A stretch of DNA of 64,000 nt, taken from contig NZ_JAPHOV010000001.1 in NCBI RefSeq assembly GCF_026191185.1, forward strand, positions 370,001 to 434,000. The letters run 5' to 3'. Source of the stretch: Legionella sp. PATHC032 (GTDB taxonomy: Bacteria; Pseudomonadota; Gammaproteobacteria; Legionellales; Legionellaceae). A program made the position numbers and the translations under genes. Positions 1 to 12,400 of the stretch are shown here, one piece after another (position 1 is the first letter of the stretch; every line of letters starts with the position of its first letter). Under the pieces are notes generated by a model. It saw only the letters and a program-made list of their open reading frames with translations. It was not told the origin of the DNA and searched no databases.

Positions 1-27
1 GCGGCATATAAAGTCGCATAAATTAAT

Positions 28-64
28 ATAGGTTAGCAATTTTCATAAATAAATACTAACCTAT
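28..64. repeat. 9-bp inverted repeat upstream of the tRNA cluster
   Basis: ATAGGTTAG (28-36) and CTAACCTAT (56-64) form a perfect 9-bp inverted repeat around a 19-nt AT-rich spacer, 17 nt before the first tRNA. It may be a terminator of an upstream gene, an operator or a processing hairpin. No convincing -35/-10 pair was found beside it, so its role is open. Nothing else is recognisable in the first 80 bases. Confidence 0.4.
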
Positions 65-80
65 CATGTGTAAAGAATAT

Positions 81-156
<76 letters not shown>

Positions 157-228
157 TCTAAATAGGACTAAACGTTGACTAAAAATGTTGACAATCCATT
201 CATCTTAAAAGACAATAGCGTTCTTTTT

Positions 229-313
<85 letters not shown>

Positions 314-333
314 GTTAAGAGAGAAGTTAGAAA

Positions 334-407
334 GCGGGTGTAGTTCAATGGTAGAACTTCAGCCTTCCAAGCTGATAGCGTGGGTTCGATTCCCATCACC
401 CGCTCCA
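334..407 (+). tRNA. tRNA-Gly (anticodon TCC)
   Basis: A 74-nt cloverleaf with acceptor arms GCGGGTG/CACCCGC, anticodon loop CTTCCAA (TCC), discriminator T and an encoded CCA. It is third in the tRNA cluster that precedes tuf. Confidence 0.97.
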
Positions 408-458
408 AAGTAGTAAATAGTATTTGCTTGTTGGGACGAGCTAGCAAGCTGATATGAA

Positions 459-534
<76 letters not shown>

Positions 535-568
535 TGTAATATAAATTAGCAAACGGGGAGACTTTCCG

Positions 569-1759
569 ATGGCGAAGGAAAAATTTGAACGTAAGAAGCC
601 GCACGTAAACGTGGGTACGATTGGTCACGTAGACCATGGTAAGACGACATTGACAGCAGCTATTACAACGATTATGGCGAAGAAGTATGGTGGTACAGCG
701 AAGGCGTACGATCAAATTGATGCTGCGCCAGAAGAAAGAGAGCGTGGGATTACAATTTCTACAGCACACGTTGAATATGAATCAGCGAGTAGACATTATG
801 CACACGTAGACTGCCCAGGCCATGCTGACTATGTTAAGAACATGATTACTGGTGCTGCGCAAATGGACGGAGCGATACTGGTTGTATCAGCGGCTGATGG
901 TCCTATGCCACAAACGAGGGAACATATACTATTGTCTCGCCAGGTAGGTGTTCCATATATAGTTGTGTTCATGAACAAAGCGGATATGGTTGATGACCCT
1001 GAATTATTAGAACTAGTGGAAATGGAAGTGCGTGATTTGCTAAGCAGTTACGATTTCCCTGGGGATGATATACCTATTGTTGTAGGTTCAGCCTTAAAAG
1101 CATTGGAAGGCGAAGACAGTGACATCGGTGTTAAGGCTATTGAGAAACTGGTTGAGACAATGGATTCTTATATTCCTGAGCCAGTTAGAAACATAGACAA
1201 GCCATTTTTATTGCCGATTGAAGACGTATTTTCAATTTCTGGACGCGGAACAGTGGTCACTGGTCGTGTTGAGAGCGGAATTGTTAAAGTTGGTGAAGAA
1301 GTTGAAATTGTTGGAATAAGAGACACCCAAAAGACTACTTGTACTGGTGTTGAGATGTTCCGTAAATTACTTGATGAAGGTCGAGCTGGTGATAACGTTG
1401 GTGTGTTATTACGTGGTACGAAGCGAGACGAAGTGGAGCGTGGACAGGTATTGGCTAAGCCAGGTACTATTAAGCCACACACCAAGTTTGAAGCAGAAGT
1501 GTATGTGTTATCCAAGGAAGAAGGCGGACGCCATACTCCATTTTTTAATGGTTACCGTCCACAATTCTATTTCAGAACTACTGACGTGACAGGTACTTGT
1601 GACTTGCCATCAGGAGTTGAAATGGTAATGCCTGGAGATAATGTGCAATTAGTTGTTAGCTTGCATGCTCCAATTGCGATGGATGAAGGTTTAAGATTCG
1701 CAATTAGAGAGGGTGGCCGTACAGTTGGCGCCGGTGTAGTCGCTAAAATAATCGAGTAA
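569..1759 (+). CDS. tuf: Elongation factor Tu (copy 1)
   Basis: EF-Tu, 396 residues, is the GTPase that delivers aminoacyl-tRNA to the ribosome. The P-loop GHVDHGKT (about residues 19-26), DCPGH (G3) and NKAD (G4) motifs are all present, followed by two beta-barrel domains, and the protein is full length. The start ATG is preceded by a GGGGAG Shine-Dalgarno sequence. Lying behind the tRNA cluster and ahead of tRNA-Trp and secE, it is the tufB-type copy. The coding sequence appears base-for-base the same as the copy at 16877-18067, while the flanks differ completely, which points to gene conversion. Confidence 0.98.
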
Positions 1760-1779
1760 AGTAAGAAGGTAGTACACAG

Positions 1780-1808
1780 TGACATGAGCTACATAATGGC
1801 TCATGTCA
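1780..1808 (+). terminator. Hairpin between tuf and tRNA-Trp (attenuator or processing site)
   Basis: TGACATGAGC and GCTCATGTCA form a perfect 10-bp stem with a 9-nt loop, followed by AATTAAATTT. The downstream tract is only partly T-rich, so it may be a leaky terminator or a processing site setting tuf apart from trpT-secE-nusG. Confidence 0.5.
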
Positions 1809-1817
1809 ATTAAATTT

Positions 1818-1893
1818 AGGCCAGTAGCTCAATTGGCAGAGTGGCGGTCTCCAAAACCGCAGGTTGGGGGTTCGATTCCCTCCTGGCCTGCCA
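1818..1893 (+). tRNA. tRNA-Trp (anticodon CCA)
   Basis: A 76-nt cloverleaf with acceptor arms AGGCCAG/CTGGCCT, anticodon loop CTCCAAA (CCA), discriminator G and an encoded CCA. It lies between tuf and secE, whose start codon follows after 13 nt. Confidence 0.97.
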
Positions 1894-1906
1894 ACTACAA
1901 GTAAAT

Positions 1907-2278
1907 ATGAAAAGTTCAAACGAAAATCAAAGTAAGATTAAAGATATTATGTCCTGGTTAGCTATTGTACTGGCTACAGCAGGTGCATTTCTATGCACTT
2001 ACTATTATACGTTCACAGGACCAATTCAATCGATAATATGGCTTGCGTGGCTTATTTTGATCCTTTTCTTGGGTTACTTAACAACAACAGGTAAGAGAGT
2101 CTTTGCATTTGCGCAAGAAGCAAAAGTTGAATTGTTAAAAGTGGTTTGGCCTACACGCCAAGAAACAATACAAACAACTACTATAGTAATGGTGATGGTT
2201 GGATTGACAGGATTTATACTCTGGGGAGTAGATTCAATCATGATGTGGGCAATTGCTAAGTTAACACATTTAGGGTGA
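1907..2278 (+). CDS. secE: Preprotein translocase subunit SecE
   Basis: SecE, 123 residues, is the essential small subunit of the SecYEG channel in the inner membrane. Three hydrophobic segments (about residues 15-35, 42-60 and 92-115) and the conserved amphipathic stretch with [13 protein letters not shown] match the three-helix enterobacterial form. The frame stays open upstream through tRNA-Trp; ATG 1907 is chosen because it is the first start outside the tRNA and gives the usual N-terminus. No clear ribosome-binding site is seen. It overlaps or abuts nusG. Confidence 0.93.
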   Translation: MKSSNENQSKIKDIMSWLAIVLATAGAFLCTYYYTFTGPIQSIIWLAWLILILFLGYLTTTGKRVFAFAQEAKVELLKVVWPTRQETIQTTTIVMVMVGLTGFILWGVDSIMMWAIAKLTHLG

Positions 2279-2280
2279 AT

Positions 2281-2829
2281 ATGGTTGAGGAAAACAAAGC
2301 AAAACAGTGGTACGTTGTACATGCCTATTCAGGATATGAAAATTTTGTCATGCGCGAAATAACATCTCGTGCAAAACACCATAATTTACAAGATAAAATA
2401 GGCGAGGTAGTTGTACCTTCAGAAGAAGTTGTAGAAATGCGTTCAGGCCAAAAGCGCAAGAGTACCCGCAAATTTTTCCCAGGATATGTTCTAGTTCATA
2501 TGGTAATGGATGATCAAACATGGCACATGGTAAGAGGTATTCCCAGAGTTCTGGGTTTTATTGGAGGAACTAGTCAAACCCCAACTCCGATATCTGATAA
2601 AGAAGCTCAGGCCATTATGCAACGAGTTGAAGATGGTGTGACGAAGCCAAGGCCAAAAATACTGTTTGAGCCAGGGGAAGTAATCAGAGTGAAAGAAGGT
2701 CCATTTGTTGACTTTAATGGAGTTGTTGAAGAGGTCAATTATGAGAAAAACAGGCTAAGGGTAGCAGTTCTTATATTTGGACGTTCAACCCCAGTGGAAC
2801 TTGAATTCAGTCAGGTTGAAAAAACATAA
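2281..2829 (+). CDS. nusG: Transcription termination/antitermination protein NusG
   Basis: NusG, 182 residues, binds RNA polymerase and links it to Rho or the ribosome. The N-terminal NGN domain begins with [13 protein letters not shown], and a C-terminal KOW domain holds [18 protein letters not shown] at 2275 is possible, but ATG 2281 has TAGGG 5 nt upstream and gives the standard N-terminus. The secE-nusG pair precedes the rplK operon, as in most proteobacteria. Confidence 0.96.
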   Translation: MVEENKAKQWYVVHAYSGYENFVMREITSRAKHHNLQDKIGEVVVPSEEVVEMRSGQKRKSTRKFFPGYVLVHMVMDDQTWHMVRGIPRVLGFIGGTSQTPTPISDKEAQAIMQRVEDGVTKPRPKILFEPGEVIRVKEGPFVDFNGVVEEVNYEKNRLRVAVLIFGRSTPVELEFSQVEKT

Positions 2830-2896
2830 ATGATCTAGATAAAAATTTTAAACTCATCAGTGTTGTTTAAAATTTAAATACAAAGGTTTTACAAAA

Positions 2897-2953
2897 CCGG
2901 GGAGCTAGAACTTAATTGAAAATGCTAATTCAATAAAAACTAGCGCATGACCC
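2897..2953 (+). promoter_or_regulatory. Probable L1-binding translational operator in the rplK leader
   Basis: GGGGAGCTAG (2899-2908) can pair with CTAG (2940-2943) and CCC (2951-2953), leaving the asymmetric bulge CGCATGA; an inner ATTGAA/TTCAAT hairpin caps it. This resembles the L1 site in 23S rRNA and in E. coli rplKA mRNA, where excess L1 represses both cistrons. It ends just ahead of the AAGGAG of rplK. The assignment is by motif and position only. Confidence 0.6.
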
Positions 2954-2966
2954 ATAAGGAGTAATA

Positions 2967-3401
2967 ATGGCAAAAAAAGTAGAAGCATATATCAAATTAC
3001 AAATCCCTGCAGGAAAAGCAAACCCCAGTCCTCCAGTTGGACCTGCTTTAGGTCAACGTGGGGTAAATATTATGGAGTTCTGCAAGGCTTTCAATGCTGC
3101 GACACAGCAAATGGAACAAGGTCTACCTATTCCAGTTGTTATTACAGTATATAGTGATCGTAGTTTTACCTTTATAACCAAGACCCCTCCAGCTTCAGTG
3201 CTGCTGAAAAAAGCTGCTGGTATTCAAAGTGGAAGTGGCACACCAAATACTAAAAAAGTAGCCAAACTGAATGTCAGTCAACTTGAAGAGATTGCTAAGG
3301 TCAAAAAACCTGATTTGACAGCAGCTAACCTAGCAGCGGCAGTAAGAAGTATTGCAGGTACAGCACGTAGCATGGGTATTGAAGTTGAAGGTTTGGAATA
3401 A
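2967..3401 (+). CDS. rplK: 50S ribosomal protein L11
   Basis: L11, 144 residues, binds 23S rRNA at the GTPase-associated centre. The proline-bearing N-terminal stretch [16 protein letters not shown] (thiostrepton region) and the C-terminal rRNA-binding domain are intact. AAGGAG lies 5 nt before ATG. It is the first cistron of rplKA and is probably controlled through the L1-type site in its leader. Confidence 0.98.
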   Translation: MAKKVEAYIKLQIPAGKANPSPPVGPALGQRGVNIMEFCKAFNAATQQMEQGLPIPVVITVYSDRSFTFITKTPPASVLLKKAAGIQSGSGTPNTKKVAKLNVSQLEEIAKVKKPDLTAANLAAAVRSIAGTARSMGIEVEGLE

Positions 3402-3410
3402 GGGGTTACC

Positions 3411-4106
3411 ATGTCAAAATTAACTAAGAAACAAAAGAAAGTAGCGGAAGTTATTAAGCCAAATCAACTCTATACAGTTGCTGATGCAGTAGCTATTCTG
3501 AAGCAATTCGCGTCTAAAAAATTTCGTGAGAGTCTTGATATCAGTATTAATTTAGGAGTTGATCCTCGTAAATCGGATCAAGTAGTTCGATCCTCGACTA
3601 ATCTGCCAAAAGGGACAGGAAAAACAGTTCGAGTTGCTGTTTTTGCTCAAGGTGATAATGCTGCTAAAGCAAAAGCTGCGGGTGCTGATATAGTAGGATT
3701 TGAAGATTTGGCTGATAAGATCAAAGCAGGCGAGATGAATTTTGATGTTGTTATAGCAACTCCAGATGCTATGAGAATTGTGGGCCAACTTGGACAAATT
3801 TTAGGACCAAGAGGACTCATGCCCAATCCTAAAGTTGGAACAGTTACAACCAATGTGGAAGCAGCGGTTAATGACGCGAAATCAGGTCAAGTAAGATACA
3901 GAACTGATAAAAATGGAATCATTCATTGTACTGTTGGTAAGGCTGATTTCGCGCCTGAAGATGTTCTTGAAAACGTAGTTGCGCTGATCAATGATCTGAA
4001 GAAGGCAAAGCCAGCATCCTCTAAAGGGCAATATCTGAAGAAAATATCTTTATCTACAACAATGGGGCCAGGATTACCTATTGATATTTCATCAATACCT
4101 GTGTAA
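3411..4106 (+). CDS. rplA: 50S ribosomal protein L1
   Basis: L1, 231 residues, binds the L1 stalk of 23S rRNA, helps release deacylated tRNA, and represses its own mRNA. The signature [14 protein letters not shown] is present and the length is typical. It starts 9 nt after rplK, so one repressor site can control both genes. Confidence 0.98.
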   Translation: MSKLTKKQKKVAEVIKPNQLYTVADAVAILKQFASKKFRESLDISINLGVDPRKSDQVVRSSTNLPKGTGKTVRVAVFAQGDNAAKAKAAGADIVGFEDLADKIKAGEMNFDVVIATPDAMRIVGQLGQILGPRGLMPNPKVGTVTTNVEAAVNDAKSGQVRYRTDKNGIIHCTVGKADFAPEDVLENVVALINDLKKAKPASSKGQYLKKISLSTTMGPGLPIDISSIPV

Positions 4107-4130
4107 CATATCATCCCATTTTTAAGAATT

Positions 4131-4230
4131 CACGGCATAGATTAGGTTCCATGCCGTCGAAGACCGCAGGTGCCTCGGCTTAATTTCCTGCGCAGACGGT
4201 GAACCGGCTCCTTAAGAAAGAGACGGCCAC
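4131..4230 (+). promoter_or_regulatory. L10 leader (autoregulatory mRNA structure)
   Basis: The rplA-rplJ gap holds CCGTC (4154-4158) pairing with GACGG (4195-4199), and CGCAGG (4165-4170) pairing with CCTGCG (4187-4192), separated by the GAAGAC-type internal loop seen in L10 leaders. A competing hairpin, ACGGCAT (4132-4138) with ATGCCGT (4151-4157), shares the CCGT bases, so two folds exclude each other. In the known family L10-(L12)4 binds here and represses rplJL. Confidence 0.85.
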
Positions 4231-4278
4231 CATAACTGTCAAGTCCATGAGATTTGTACATATTAGGAGGTCAGTAAC

Positions 4279-4812
4279 GTGACATTAAATTTAGCTGCAA
4301 AAAAAGCCGTTGTTGAAGAAGTGACTGCAGTCGCGTCAAAGGCTATTTCAGCAGTGGTTGCTGATTATCGTGGGTTAACTGTAAATCAAATGACGCAATT
4401 GCGTAGTGAAGCACGCAAATCCGGTGTTTATCTTCGTGTGGTGCGAAATACACTAACAAGAAGGGCGTTTAAAAACACTGAATTTGAATGTTTGAATGAC
4501 TTACTTGTAGGTCCTGTATTCATAGCATTGTCACTTGAAGCACCAAGTGATGCTGCAAGACTACTAAAAGATTACGCAAAAACATTTGAAAAGCTTGAGA
4601 TTAGAGCATTATCAGTTGGTGGGAAAGTATACAACGCAAATCAAATTGATGCTGTTGCAAGCTTACCAACACGTGATGAAGCAATATCCAAGTTAATGTA
4701 TGTGATGAAAGCGCCAATTGAGAAATTTGTTCGCACACTTGCGGAGCCTCATGCCAAATTGGCTAGAACTCTTGCTGCTGTAAAGGACAAAAAAGCAGGC
4801 AATCCCGCTTAA
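4279..4812 (+). CDS. rplJ: 50S ribosomal protein L10
   Basis: L10, 177 residues, forms the base of the L7/L12 stalk. The N-terminal rRNA-binding part contains VADYRGLTVNQMTQLR, and the C-terminal helix carries the L12 dimers. The start is GTG, with AGGAGG ending 8 nt upstream. Translation is probably repressed by L10-L12 through the leader before it. Confidence 0.97.
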   Translation: MTLNLAAKKAVVEEVTAVASKAISAVVADYRGLTVNQMTQLRSEARKSGVYLRVVRNTLTRRAFKNTEFECLNDLLVGPVFIALSLEAPSDAARLLKDYAKTFEKLEIRALSVGGKVYNANQIDAVASLPTRDEAISKLMYVMKAPIEKFVRTLAEPHAKLARTLAAVKDKKAGNPA

Positions 4813-4842
4813 TCATTATTTAATTTTAATTAGGAGCTAGTA

Positions 4843-5223
4843 ATGGCTGTATCAAAAAACGAAATATTAGAAACAATTTCTAACATGACAGTAATGGAAG
4901 TTGTTGAATTAATAGAGGCAATGGAAGAAAAATTTAATGTTTCTGCTGCCGCTGCTGCTGTAGCTGTTGCAGCACCAGCTGCTGGTGCTGGGGCCGCTGC
5001 TGCTGAAGAACAAACTGAGTTTACCGTTGTAATGACCAGCTTTGGTTCTAACAAGGTAAACGTAATCAAGGCAATTCGTGGCATAACTGGTCTGGGCTTG
5101 AAAGAAGCTAAAGACTTAGTAGAAGGTGCACCATCAACTGTTAAAGAAGGTGTGTCAAAAGATGAAGCTGCCAGTATCAAGAAAGAGCTTGAAGAAGCTG
5201 GTGCTACAGTAGAAGTTAAATAA
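4843..5223 (+). CDS. rplL: 50S ribosomal protein L7/L12
   Basis: L7/L12, 126 residues, is the multicopy stalk protein that recruits translational GTPases. An N-terminal dimerisation domain (about 1-33), an alanine-rich hinge (about 36-57) and the C-terminal domain with [20 protein letters not shown] are clear. It follows rplJ by 30 nt with its own strong ribosome-binding site (AGGAG), as expected for a protein needed in several copies per ribosome. Confidence 0.98.
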   Translation: MAVSKNEILETISNMTVMEVVELIEAMEEKFNVSAAAAAVAVAAPAAGAGAAAAEEQTEFTVVMTSFGSNKVNVIKAIRGITGLGLKEAKDLVEGAPSTVKEGVSKDEAASIKKELEEAGATVEVK

Positions 5224-5246
5224 TTAAAATATAGCAGTATTTAAGG

Positions 5247-5272
5247 ACCCAGCCATGTTCACATGGCTGGGT
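5247..5272 (+). terminator. rplL-rpoB intercistronic hairpin (partial terminator/processing site)
   Basis: ACCCAGCCATG and CATGGCTGGGT form a perfect 11-bp stem with a TTCA loop, followed by TTACTCGTTTG. In E. coli this gap holds an attenuator and an RNase III site that lower rpoBC expression relative to rplJL. The tail here is not a clean T-run, so a partial terminator or cleavage site is more likely than full termination. Confidence 0.7.
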
Positions 5273-5314
5273 TTACTCGTTTGAAAATCATCAATAATTT
5301 ACAGAGGAACCACC

Positions 5315-8300
5315 ATGGCAGTTGCAGAAGCTAAACCTCAATATTCGCATGCTGAGAAAAAACGATTTCGCAAAAGCTTTGGTAAGCAGACAGATATAAT
5401 GCCAATACCGAATCTGCTTGAAATTCAACTTAAATCCTACAGGGATTTTCTTCAAACTAATACTAAATTAAGCGAACAACTGAATACGGGATTGCATGCT
5501 GCATTTTCTTCTGTATTTCCTATCGAAAGCTTTTCTGGTAATGCAAGACTTGAATATGTTGGATACAAACTTGGAGAGCCTGCATTTGATGTTCGCGAAT
5601 GCAAATTAAGAGGCCTAACTTACTCAGCTCCTCTAAGAGTCAAAATCAGACTTGTTGTGCTTGACAAAGATGCAAGCGATGATCCTAAGCCTATAAAAGA
5701 TATTAGAGAGCAAGATGTTTTTATGGGAGAAATTCCTTTAATGACCGACGTTGGTACGTTTGTGGTCAATGGAACTGAACGCGTTGTTGTTTCACAATTA
5801 CATCGTTCACCTGGGGTTATATTTGAACATGACAAGGGAAAAACTCACTCTTCAGGGAAGTTGCTTTATTCCGCACGAATAATACCTTATCGTGGTTCAT
5901 GGTTAGATTTTGAATTTGATCCTAAAGATTGCGTTTATGTACGTATTGACAGACGTCGTAAATTGCCAGTGACTATTTTGCTAAGAGCACTAGGTTACGA
6001 AGCAGAGGATATACTAAGCGAATTTTTTGAAACAACTCGTTGTCATCTAAAAAATGGTGAATATCATATTGATTTAATTCCGCAGCGTTTGCGTGGTGAA
6101 ATCGCTTCATTCGATATTCATGTTCCTGAAACAGGAGAGCTTATCGTAGAACAAGGTCGTAGAATTACTGCAAGACACATTAAGTTAATGGAAAAAAGTC
6201 AAATGCAGGATCTTGTTGTACCAAGAGATTATTTAATTGGAAAAACATTAGCAAAAAATATTATTGATACATCAACTGGTGAATTTCTAGCTCAGGCTAA
6301 TGATGAGATAACTGAAGAACTGTTAGATGCTATGGCTAGCCATGGTATTTTGCAAATTGATATGATCTATACTAACGATTTGGATCATGGTTCATATATA
6401 TCAGATACATTAAAAATAGATCCCACAGGATCACAATTAGAAGCACTCGTTGAAATTTACCGCATGATGCGCCCTGGAGAGCCTCCTACAAAGGAAGCTG
6501 CAGAGGCACTATTCAAAAATCTATTCTTTGTTGAAGAACGCTATGATTTGTCTGCTGTCGGTAGAATGAAATTTAACCGTCGCGTTGGAATTAAGAGCGA
6601 CGAGGGTCCCGGTACATTAACGAAGGAAGACATTTTATCCGTAATTAAAACACTGATAGATATTCGGAATGGAATAGGGATGGTTGATGATATCGATCAT
6701 CTGGGAAATCGTAGGGTAAGAAGTGTTGGTGAAATGACCGAAAATCAGTTTAGAGTAGGTCTTGTCCGTGTAGAGCGTGCTGTCAAAGAACGCTTAAGTT
6801 TGGTTGAATCTGAAAATCTGATGCCACAGGACTTAATTAATGCGAAACCGGTATCTGCTGCGATCAAAGAGTTTTTTGGCTCCAGTCAGTTATCGCAATT
6901 TATGGATCAAGTGAATCCATTATCTGGTGTTACACATAAAAGACGCGTATCGGCTCTTGGACCAGGTGGTTTAACACGTGAGCGAGCTGGCTTTGAAGTC
7001 CGTGACGTACATACAACACACTATGGTCGTGTATGTCCAATTGAAACGCCAGAAGGACCTAACATTGGTTTAATCAATTCATTGTCAGTGTATGCAAGAA
7101 CTAACGAGTATGGATTTATTGAAACTCCTTGCCGAAAAGTAGTTAATGGGCGCGTAACAGATGAAGTTGAATACTTATCTGCTATTGAAGAAGTAGATCA
7201 ATACATTGCACAATCAAATGTCGAGTTAGACGAACAAGGAAATATTCTTGCTGACTTAGTTCCCTGCAGACATCAAAATGAATTTTCCTTGACTACTCCG
7301 GATAAAATTAACTACATGGATGTCTCACCCAAACAAATTGTTTCGGTTGCTGCATCATTGATTCCATTTTTAGAGCATGATGACGCAAACAGAGCACTCA
7401 TGGGTTCAAACATGCAACGTCAGGCCGTACCAACCTTGCGATCAGAAAAACCTTTGGTTGGGACCGGTATGGAAAGAATCGTCGCATCTGATTCAGGGGT
7501 GTCCGTTGTTGCGAAGAGAGGTGGAGTTATTGATCTGGTTGATGCTTCTCGTATTGTTGTTCGTGTTAATGACGACGAAACAACTGCAGGGGAAACTGGA
7601 GTAGATATTTATAACTTGACCAAGTATTTCCGCTCTAACCAGGATACCTGTATTAATCAAAGACCCATAGTATCAACAGGTGATCGAATTCAACGTGGTG
7701 ATGTTCTGGCTGACGGCCCATGTACAGATATGGGTGAGCTGGCACTTGGACAGAATTTACTGGTTGCGTTTATGCCCTGGAATGGTTATAACTTTGAAGA
7801 TTCCATTCTCATATCTGAACGTATCGTTCATGACGACAGATTTACTACCATTCACATCGAAGAGTTAACATGTATAGCTCGAGATACCAAATTAGGCACT
7901 GAAGAAATTACAGCAGATATTCCCAATGTAGGTGAGTCTGCGCTCTCTAATTTGGATGAATCTGGTGTCGTTTACATCGGTGCAGAAGTAAAAGCAGGTG
8001 ATATTCTTGTGGGTAAAGTAACTCCTAAAGGAGAAACCCAACTTACACCAGAAGAGAAACTTTTAAGAGCTATCTTTGGTGAAAAGGCTTCAGATGTTAA
8101 AGACTCATCATTGAGAGTTCCATCCGGTATGAATGGAACGGTGATCGATGTACAGGTATTTACCCGTGATGGCCTTGAAAAGGATGCCCGTGCTAAAAGC
8201 ATTGAAGAAGAACATTTAGCTCGAGTTCGCAAGGATTTAATCGACGAAAGACGTATCCGTGAAGAAGACATCTATCATAGAGTTTCTCATTTGCTACTGG

Positions 8301-9421
8301 ATAAGGTAGCAACAGGCGGACCAGGCAGCTTAAAACCAGGATCTAAAATCACCCAGGATTACTTAGAGAAAGTTGAAAGAGAAAAATGGTTTGATATTCG
8401 TATAGAGGATGACGCAGTTAGTCAACAGCTGGAACAGTTATCCAAGCAATTAGAACTTTTAACAAAAGAAATGGAAAAGCGCTTTAACGATAGCCGCAAG
8501 AAAATTATCCAAGGTGATGATTTAGCTCCTGGCGTATTAAAAATTGTTAAAGTGTATTTGGCTGTTAAAAGAAGAATTCAACCTGGAGACAAAATGGCAG
8601 GTCGCCATGGAAACAAGGGTGTGATCTCCATTGTTGTGCCAGTTGAGGATATGCCACATATGGAAGATGGAACAGCTGTAGATATTGTTCTTAATCCATT
8701 GGGTGTCCCATCGCGAATGAATATTGGACAGGTTCTTGAGACGCATCTAGGATTAGCTGCCAAAGGATTGGGAAGAAAGATTGCACAGATGCTTGATGAA
8801 AAACAAACACCTGAAGCAATAAGAGCATTTCTTGAGAAAATTTATAATCATGACGGAGTGCAACGTGTGAACTTGAAATGTCTCAATGATGATGAATTGA
8901 TGACATTGGCAGATAACCTTAAAGCGGGTGTGCCGATGGCAACTCCTGTTTTTGATGGTGCTACTGAGCAAGAAATCAAAAGTATGTTGCAGCTAGCCGA
9001 TTTGCCAGCAGATGGTAAAACAGTGTTGATAGATGGCAGAACAGGTAATAAGTTTGATAATCCAGTTACTGTAGGCTACATGTATATGTTGAAATTAAAC
9101 CATTTGGTAGATGACAAGATGCATGCGCGCTCAACTGGATCGTACAGTTTGGTCACTCAACAGCCACTTGGCGGTAAAGCACAATTTGGTGGTCAGCGTT
9201 TTGGTGAGATGGAAGTATGGGCATTGGAGGCATATGGTGCAGCATACACTTTACAAGAAATGTTAACCGTAAAATCAGATGACGTTGGAGGTCGAACAAA
9301 GATCTATAAAAATATAGTCGATGGAGATCATCGTATGGACCCAGGAATGCCTGAATCTTTCAATGTACTATTGAAGGAAATTAGAGCGCTGGGAATTGAT
9401 ATCGAGTTGGAGCATGACTAA
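5315..9421 (+). CDS. rpoB: DNA-directed RNA polymerase subunit beta
   Basis: RpoB, 1,368 residues, is the second-largest catalytic subunit of RNA polymerase. The rifampicin-region signature with [25 protein letters not shown] and the GPNIGLI stretch is intact. The C-terminus has the conserved [17 protein letters not shown] block. GAGGAA lies before ATG 5315. The residues at classical rifampicin positions look wild type. It is cotranscribed with rpoC, which follows after 46 nt. Confidence 0.99.
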   Translation: MAVAEAKPQYSHAEKKRFRKSFGKQTDIMPIPNLLEIQLKSYRDFLQTNTKLSEQLNTGLHAAFSSVFPIESFSGNARLEYVGYKLGEPAFDVRECKLRGLTYSAPLRVKIRLVVLDKDASDDPKPIKDIREQDVFMGEIPLMTDVGTFVVNGTERVVVSQLHRSPGVIFEHDKGKTHSSGKLLYSARIIPYRGSWLDFEFDPKDCVYVRIDRRRKLPVTILLRALGYEAEDILSEFFETTRCHLKNGEYHIDLIPQRLRGEIASFDIHVPETGELIVEQGRRITARHIKLMEKSQMQDLVVPRDYLIGKTLAKNIIDTSTGEFLAQANDEITEELLDAMASHGILQIDMIYTNDLDHGSYISDTLKIDPTGSQLEALVEIYRMMRPGEPPTKEAAEALFKNLFFVEERYDLSAVGRMKFNRRVGIKSDEGPGTLTKEDILSVIKTLIDIRNGIGMVDDIDHLGNRRVRSVGEMTENQFRVGLVRVERAVKERLSLVESENLMPQDLINAKPVSAAIKEFFGSSQLSQFMDQVNPLSGVTHKRRVSALGPGGLTRERAGFEVRDVHTTHYGRVCPIETPEGPNIGLINSLSVYARTNEYGFIETPCRKVVNGRVTDEVEYLSAIEEVDQYIAQSNVELDEQGNILADLVPCRHQNEFSLTTPDKINYMDVSPKQIVSVAASLIPFLEHDDANRALMGSNMQRQAVPTLRSEKPLVGTGMERIVASDSGVSVVAKRGGVIDLVDASRIVVRVNDDETTAGETGVDIYNLTKYFRSNQDTCINQRPIVSTGDRIQRGDVLADGPCTDMGELALGQNLLVAFMPWNGYNFEDSILISERIVHDDRFTTIHIEELTCIARDTKLGTEEITADIPNVGESALSNLDESGVVYIGAEVKAGDILVGKVTPKGETQLTPEEKLLRAIFGEKASDVKDSSLRVPSGMNGTVIDVQVFTRDGLEKDARAKSIEEEHLARVRKDLIDERRIREEDIYHRVSHLLLDKVATGGPGSLKPGSKITQDYLEKVEREKWFDIRIEDDAVSQQLEQLSKQLELLTKEMEKRFNDSRKKIIQGDDLAPGVLKIVKVYLAVKRRIQPGDKMAGRHGNKGVISIVVPVEDMPHMEDGTAVDIVLNPLGVPSRMNIGQVLETHLGLAAKGLGRKIAQMLDEKQTPEAIRAFLEKIYNHDGVQRVNLKCLNDDELMTLADNLKAGVPMATPVFDGATEQEIKSMLQLADLPADGKTVLIDGRTGNKFDNPVTVGYMYMLKLNHLVDDKMHARSTGSYSLVTQQPLGGKAQFGGQRFGEMEVWALEAYGAAYTLQEMLTVKSDDVGGRTKIYKNIVDGDHRMDPGMPESFNVLLKEIRALGIDIELEHD

Positions 9422-9467
9422 CTCATCAGCGATACATACTGACTAACCATTTTTTGGAGGCATAGAC

Positions 9468-12400
9468 TTGGCTACCCTAAGCAACGACCCAATGAAAAAA
9501 GCACCAGTAATGAGTGACTTACTTGGTATTCTTAAGCAACAAGGTCAAAGTGAAGAATTTGATGCAATTAAAATTGCACTGGCGTCACCTGAATTAATTC
9601 GATCATGGTCCTATGGCGAAGTTAAAAAACCTGAAACAATCAACTACAGGACATTTAAGCCTGAAAGAGATGGTTTGTTTTGCGCCAAAACTTTTGGTCC
9701 AGTTAAAGATTATGAGTGCTTATGTGGAAAGTACAAGCGATTAAAACATCGCGGTGTTATTTGCGAGAAGTGTGGGGTTGAATTGGCTCTCGCAAAAGTG
9801 AGACGAGAAAGAATGGGGCATATCGAACTCGCAAGCCCAGTTGCTCACATATGGTTCTTAAAATCTTTACCATCAAGAATTGGATTACTCCTCGATATGA
9901 CTCTAAGAGATATAGAACGAGTACTCTATTTTGAAGCTTTTGTCGTTGTTGATCCCGGAATGACAGAGCTTGAAAGAGGGCAACTGCTGAATGATGAAGC
10001 CTATCTTGATGCGATGGAACAATATGGTGATGAGTTTGATGCTCGCATGGGCGCAGAAGCAATTCGTGATTTGTTACGTCAAATTGATCTGGAAGATGAA
10101 ATTAAAAATTTACGTGAAGAACTTCCAACAACAAACTCTGAGACAAAGATTAAAAAAATCACCAAAAGACTCAAGTTATTAGAGGCCTTTTACGAATCGG
10201 GAAATAAACCTGAATGGATGATCATGGATGTACTTCCAGTGCTTCCACCTGATTTGAGGCCATTGGTTCCGCTGGATGGTGGACGTTTTGCTACATCCGA
10301 TTTGAATGATTTATACAGGCGCGTCATTAATAGGAACAACCGTCTAAAACGTTTGCTGGATCTGAATGCACCTGACATTATCGTTCGCAATGAAAAACGA
10401 ATGCTGCAAGAATCGGTAGATGCTTTGCTTGATAACGGCAGAAGGGGGCGTGCTATTACTGGCACAAATAAGAGACCTCTTAAATCACTGGCTGATATGA
10501 TTAAAGGTAAACAGGGTCGTTTCAGGCAAAACCTCTTAGGTAAGCGTGTCGACTACTCTGGACGTTCAGTTATTGTAGTTGGACCAACTTTAAAATTGCA
10601 TCAATGTGGATTGCCCAAAAAAATGGCATTGGAATTATTCAAGCCATTTATATTCTCCAAATTGGAATTTAGAGGTTTGGCAACTACTATTAAAGCGGCC
10701 AAGAAAATGGTCGAAAGAGAAGAATCAGTGGTTTGGGATATATTAGATGACGTTATTAGAGAGCATCCCATCCTTTTAAACCGGGCTCCTACTTTACATA
10801 GATTGGGTATTCAGGCATTTGAACCTGTTTTAATTGAAGGTAAAGCGATCCAGCTCCATCCTTTGGTATGTACTGCGTACAACGCTGACTTCGATGGTGA
10901 TCAAATGGCTGTGCACGTGCCCTTGACACTGGAAGCACAGCTGGAAGCTCGTTCATTGATGATGTCGACAAACAATATATTATCTCCAGCTAGTGGCGAA
11001 CCAATTATTGTTCCCAGCCAGGATGTTGTACTTGGGTTATACTATTTAACACGGGAAAAAGTTAATGCCTTAGGTGAAGGGAAAATATATTCAAGTGCTC
11101 AAGAAGCGCAAAATTTCTATGAAGCAGGTCATTTGGATATCCATGCAAAAATTAAAATTCGCATGCCTAAAGAAGAAGGTGAAACAGGATATCATTTAGT
11201 TGAGACAACAGTAGGACGTGCTATTTTAGCGGAGATTTTGCCTAAAGGGATGCCATTTGATTATATAAACCGCACAATGACAAAAAAGGTTATCTCAAAA
11301 GTTATAGATAGCTGTTACCGTAAGTTTGGTTTGAAAGAAACGGTTATTTTTGCTGATCAGTTAATGTATACCGGGTTTAAATACGCCACACGATCTGGAG
11401 CGTCCATAGGCATTGAGGACATGGAAATACCAGATGATAAGGCAAGTATTATTGAACACGCTGACAATGAGGTGAGAGAAATCGAGTCTCAATTCAGATC
11501 AGGTTTGGTAACGAATGGTGAACGATACAACAAGGTAATTGATATTTGGTCAAGAACAAACGAATTAGTTGCCAAATCAATGATGTCTAAAATTGCAACT
11601 GAAGAAGTCACTGATGCAAAAGGTAACAAAGTAAGACAAGAATCATTTAATCCAATTTTCATGATGGCTGATTCGGGTGCTAGAGGTTCTGCTGCTCAGA
11701 TACGACAGCTGGCTGGTATGCGAGGACTGATGGCAGCTCCAGATGGGTCAATCATTGAAACTCCTATTACAGCTAACTTCCGTGAAGGTTTGAATGTATT
11801 CCAGTACTTTATTTCTACTCACGGGGCTCGTAAAGGGTTGGCAGATACTGCATTAAAGACAGCAAACTCAGGGTATCTAACGCGACGTCTTGTCGATGTG
11901 GCGCAAGATGTTGTTATTACTGAAGATGATTGCGGTACTGATACGGGTATTCTGATGCAACCACTGATTGAAGGTGGTGATATTGTTGAACCTTTGCATG
12001 AACGTGTCCTTGGACGGGTAGTTGCTTCAGATGTTTATATTCCTACTCAAACTGAACCAGTAGTCAAAGCTGGAACTTTACTGGATGAAGAATGGGTTGA
12101 AAAATTGGAGAAGCATGGGGTAGACCAGGTTATGGTCAGGTCACCGATCACTTGCCAAACAAGATTTGGTCTTTGTGCAAAATGCTATGGTAGAGATCTT
12201 GCTCGTGGTCATCTTGTCAATACGGGTGAGGCAGTAGGTATTATTGCAGCGCAATCAATCGGTGAACCAGGAACACAGTTAACGATGCGTACCTTCCACA
12301 TTGGAGGTGCTGCATCGCGAGCAACAGCTGCGAATAATATTCAAATTAAAACGAAAGGGGTTATTCGCTTACACAATATAAAGACTGTAACTCATGAGAA

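Noticed and set aside
1168..1785. Antisense and alternate-frame frames inside tuf, repeated at 17476-18087
   Set aside because: They recur only because the two tuf genes are identical, and show no start signals or independent conservation.
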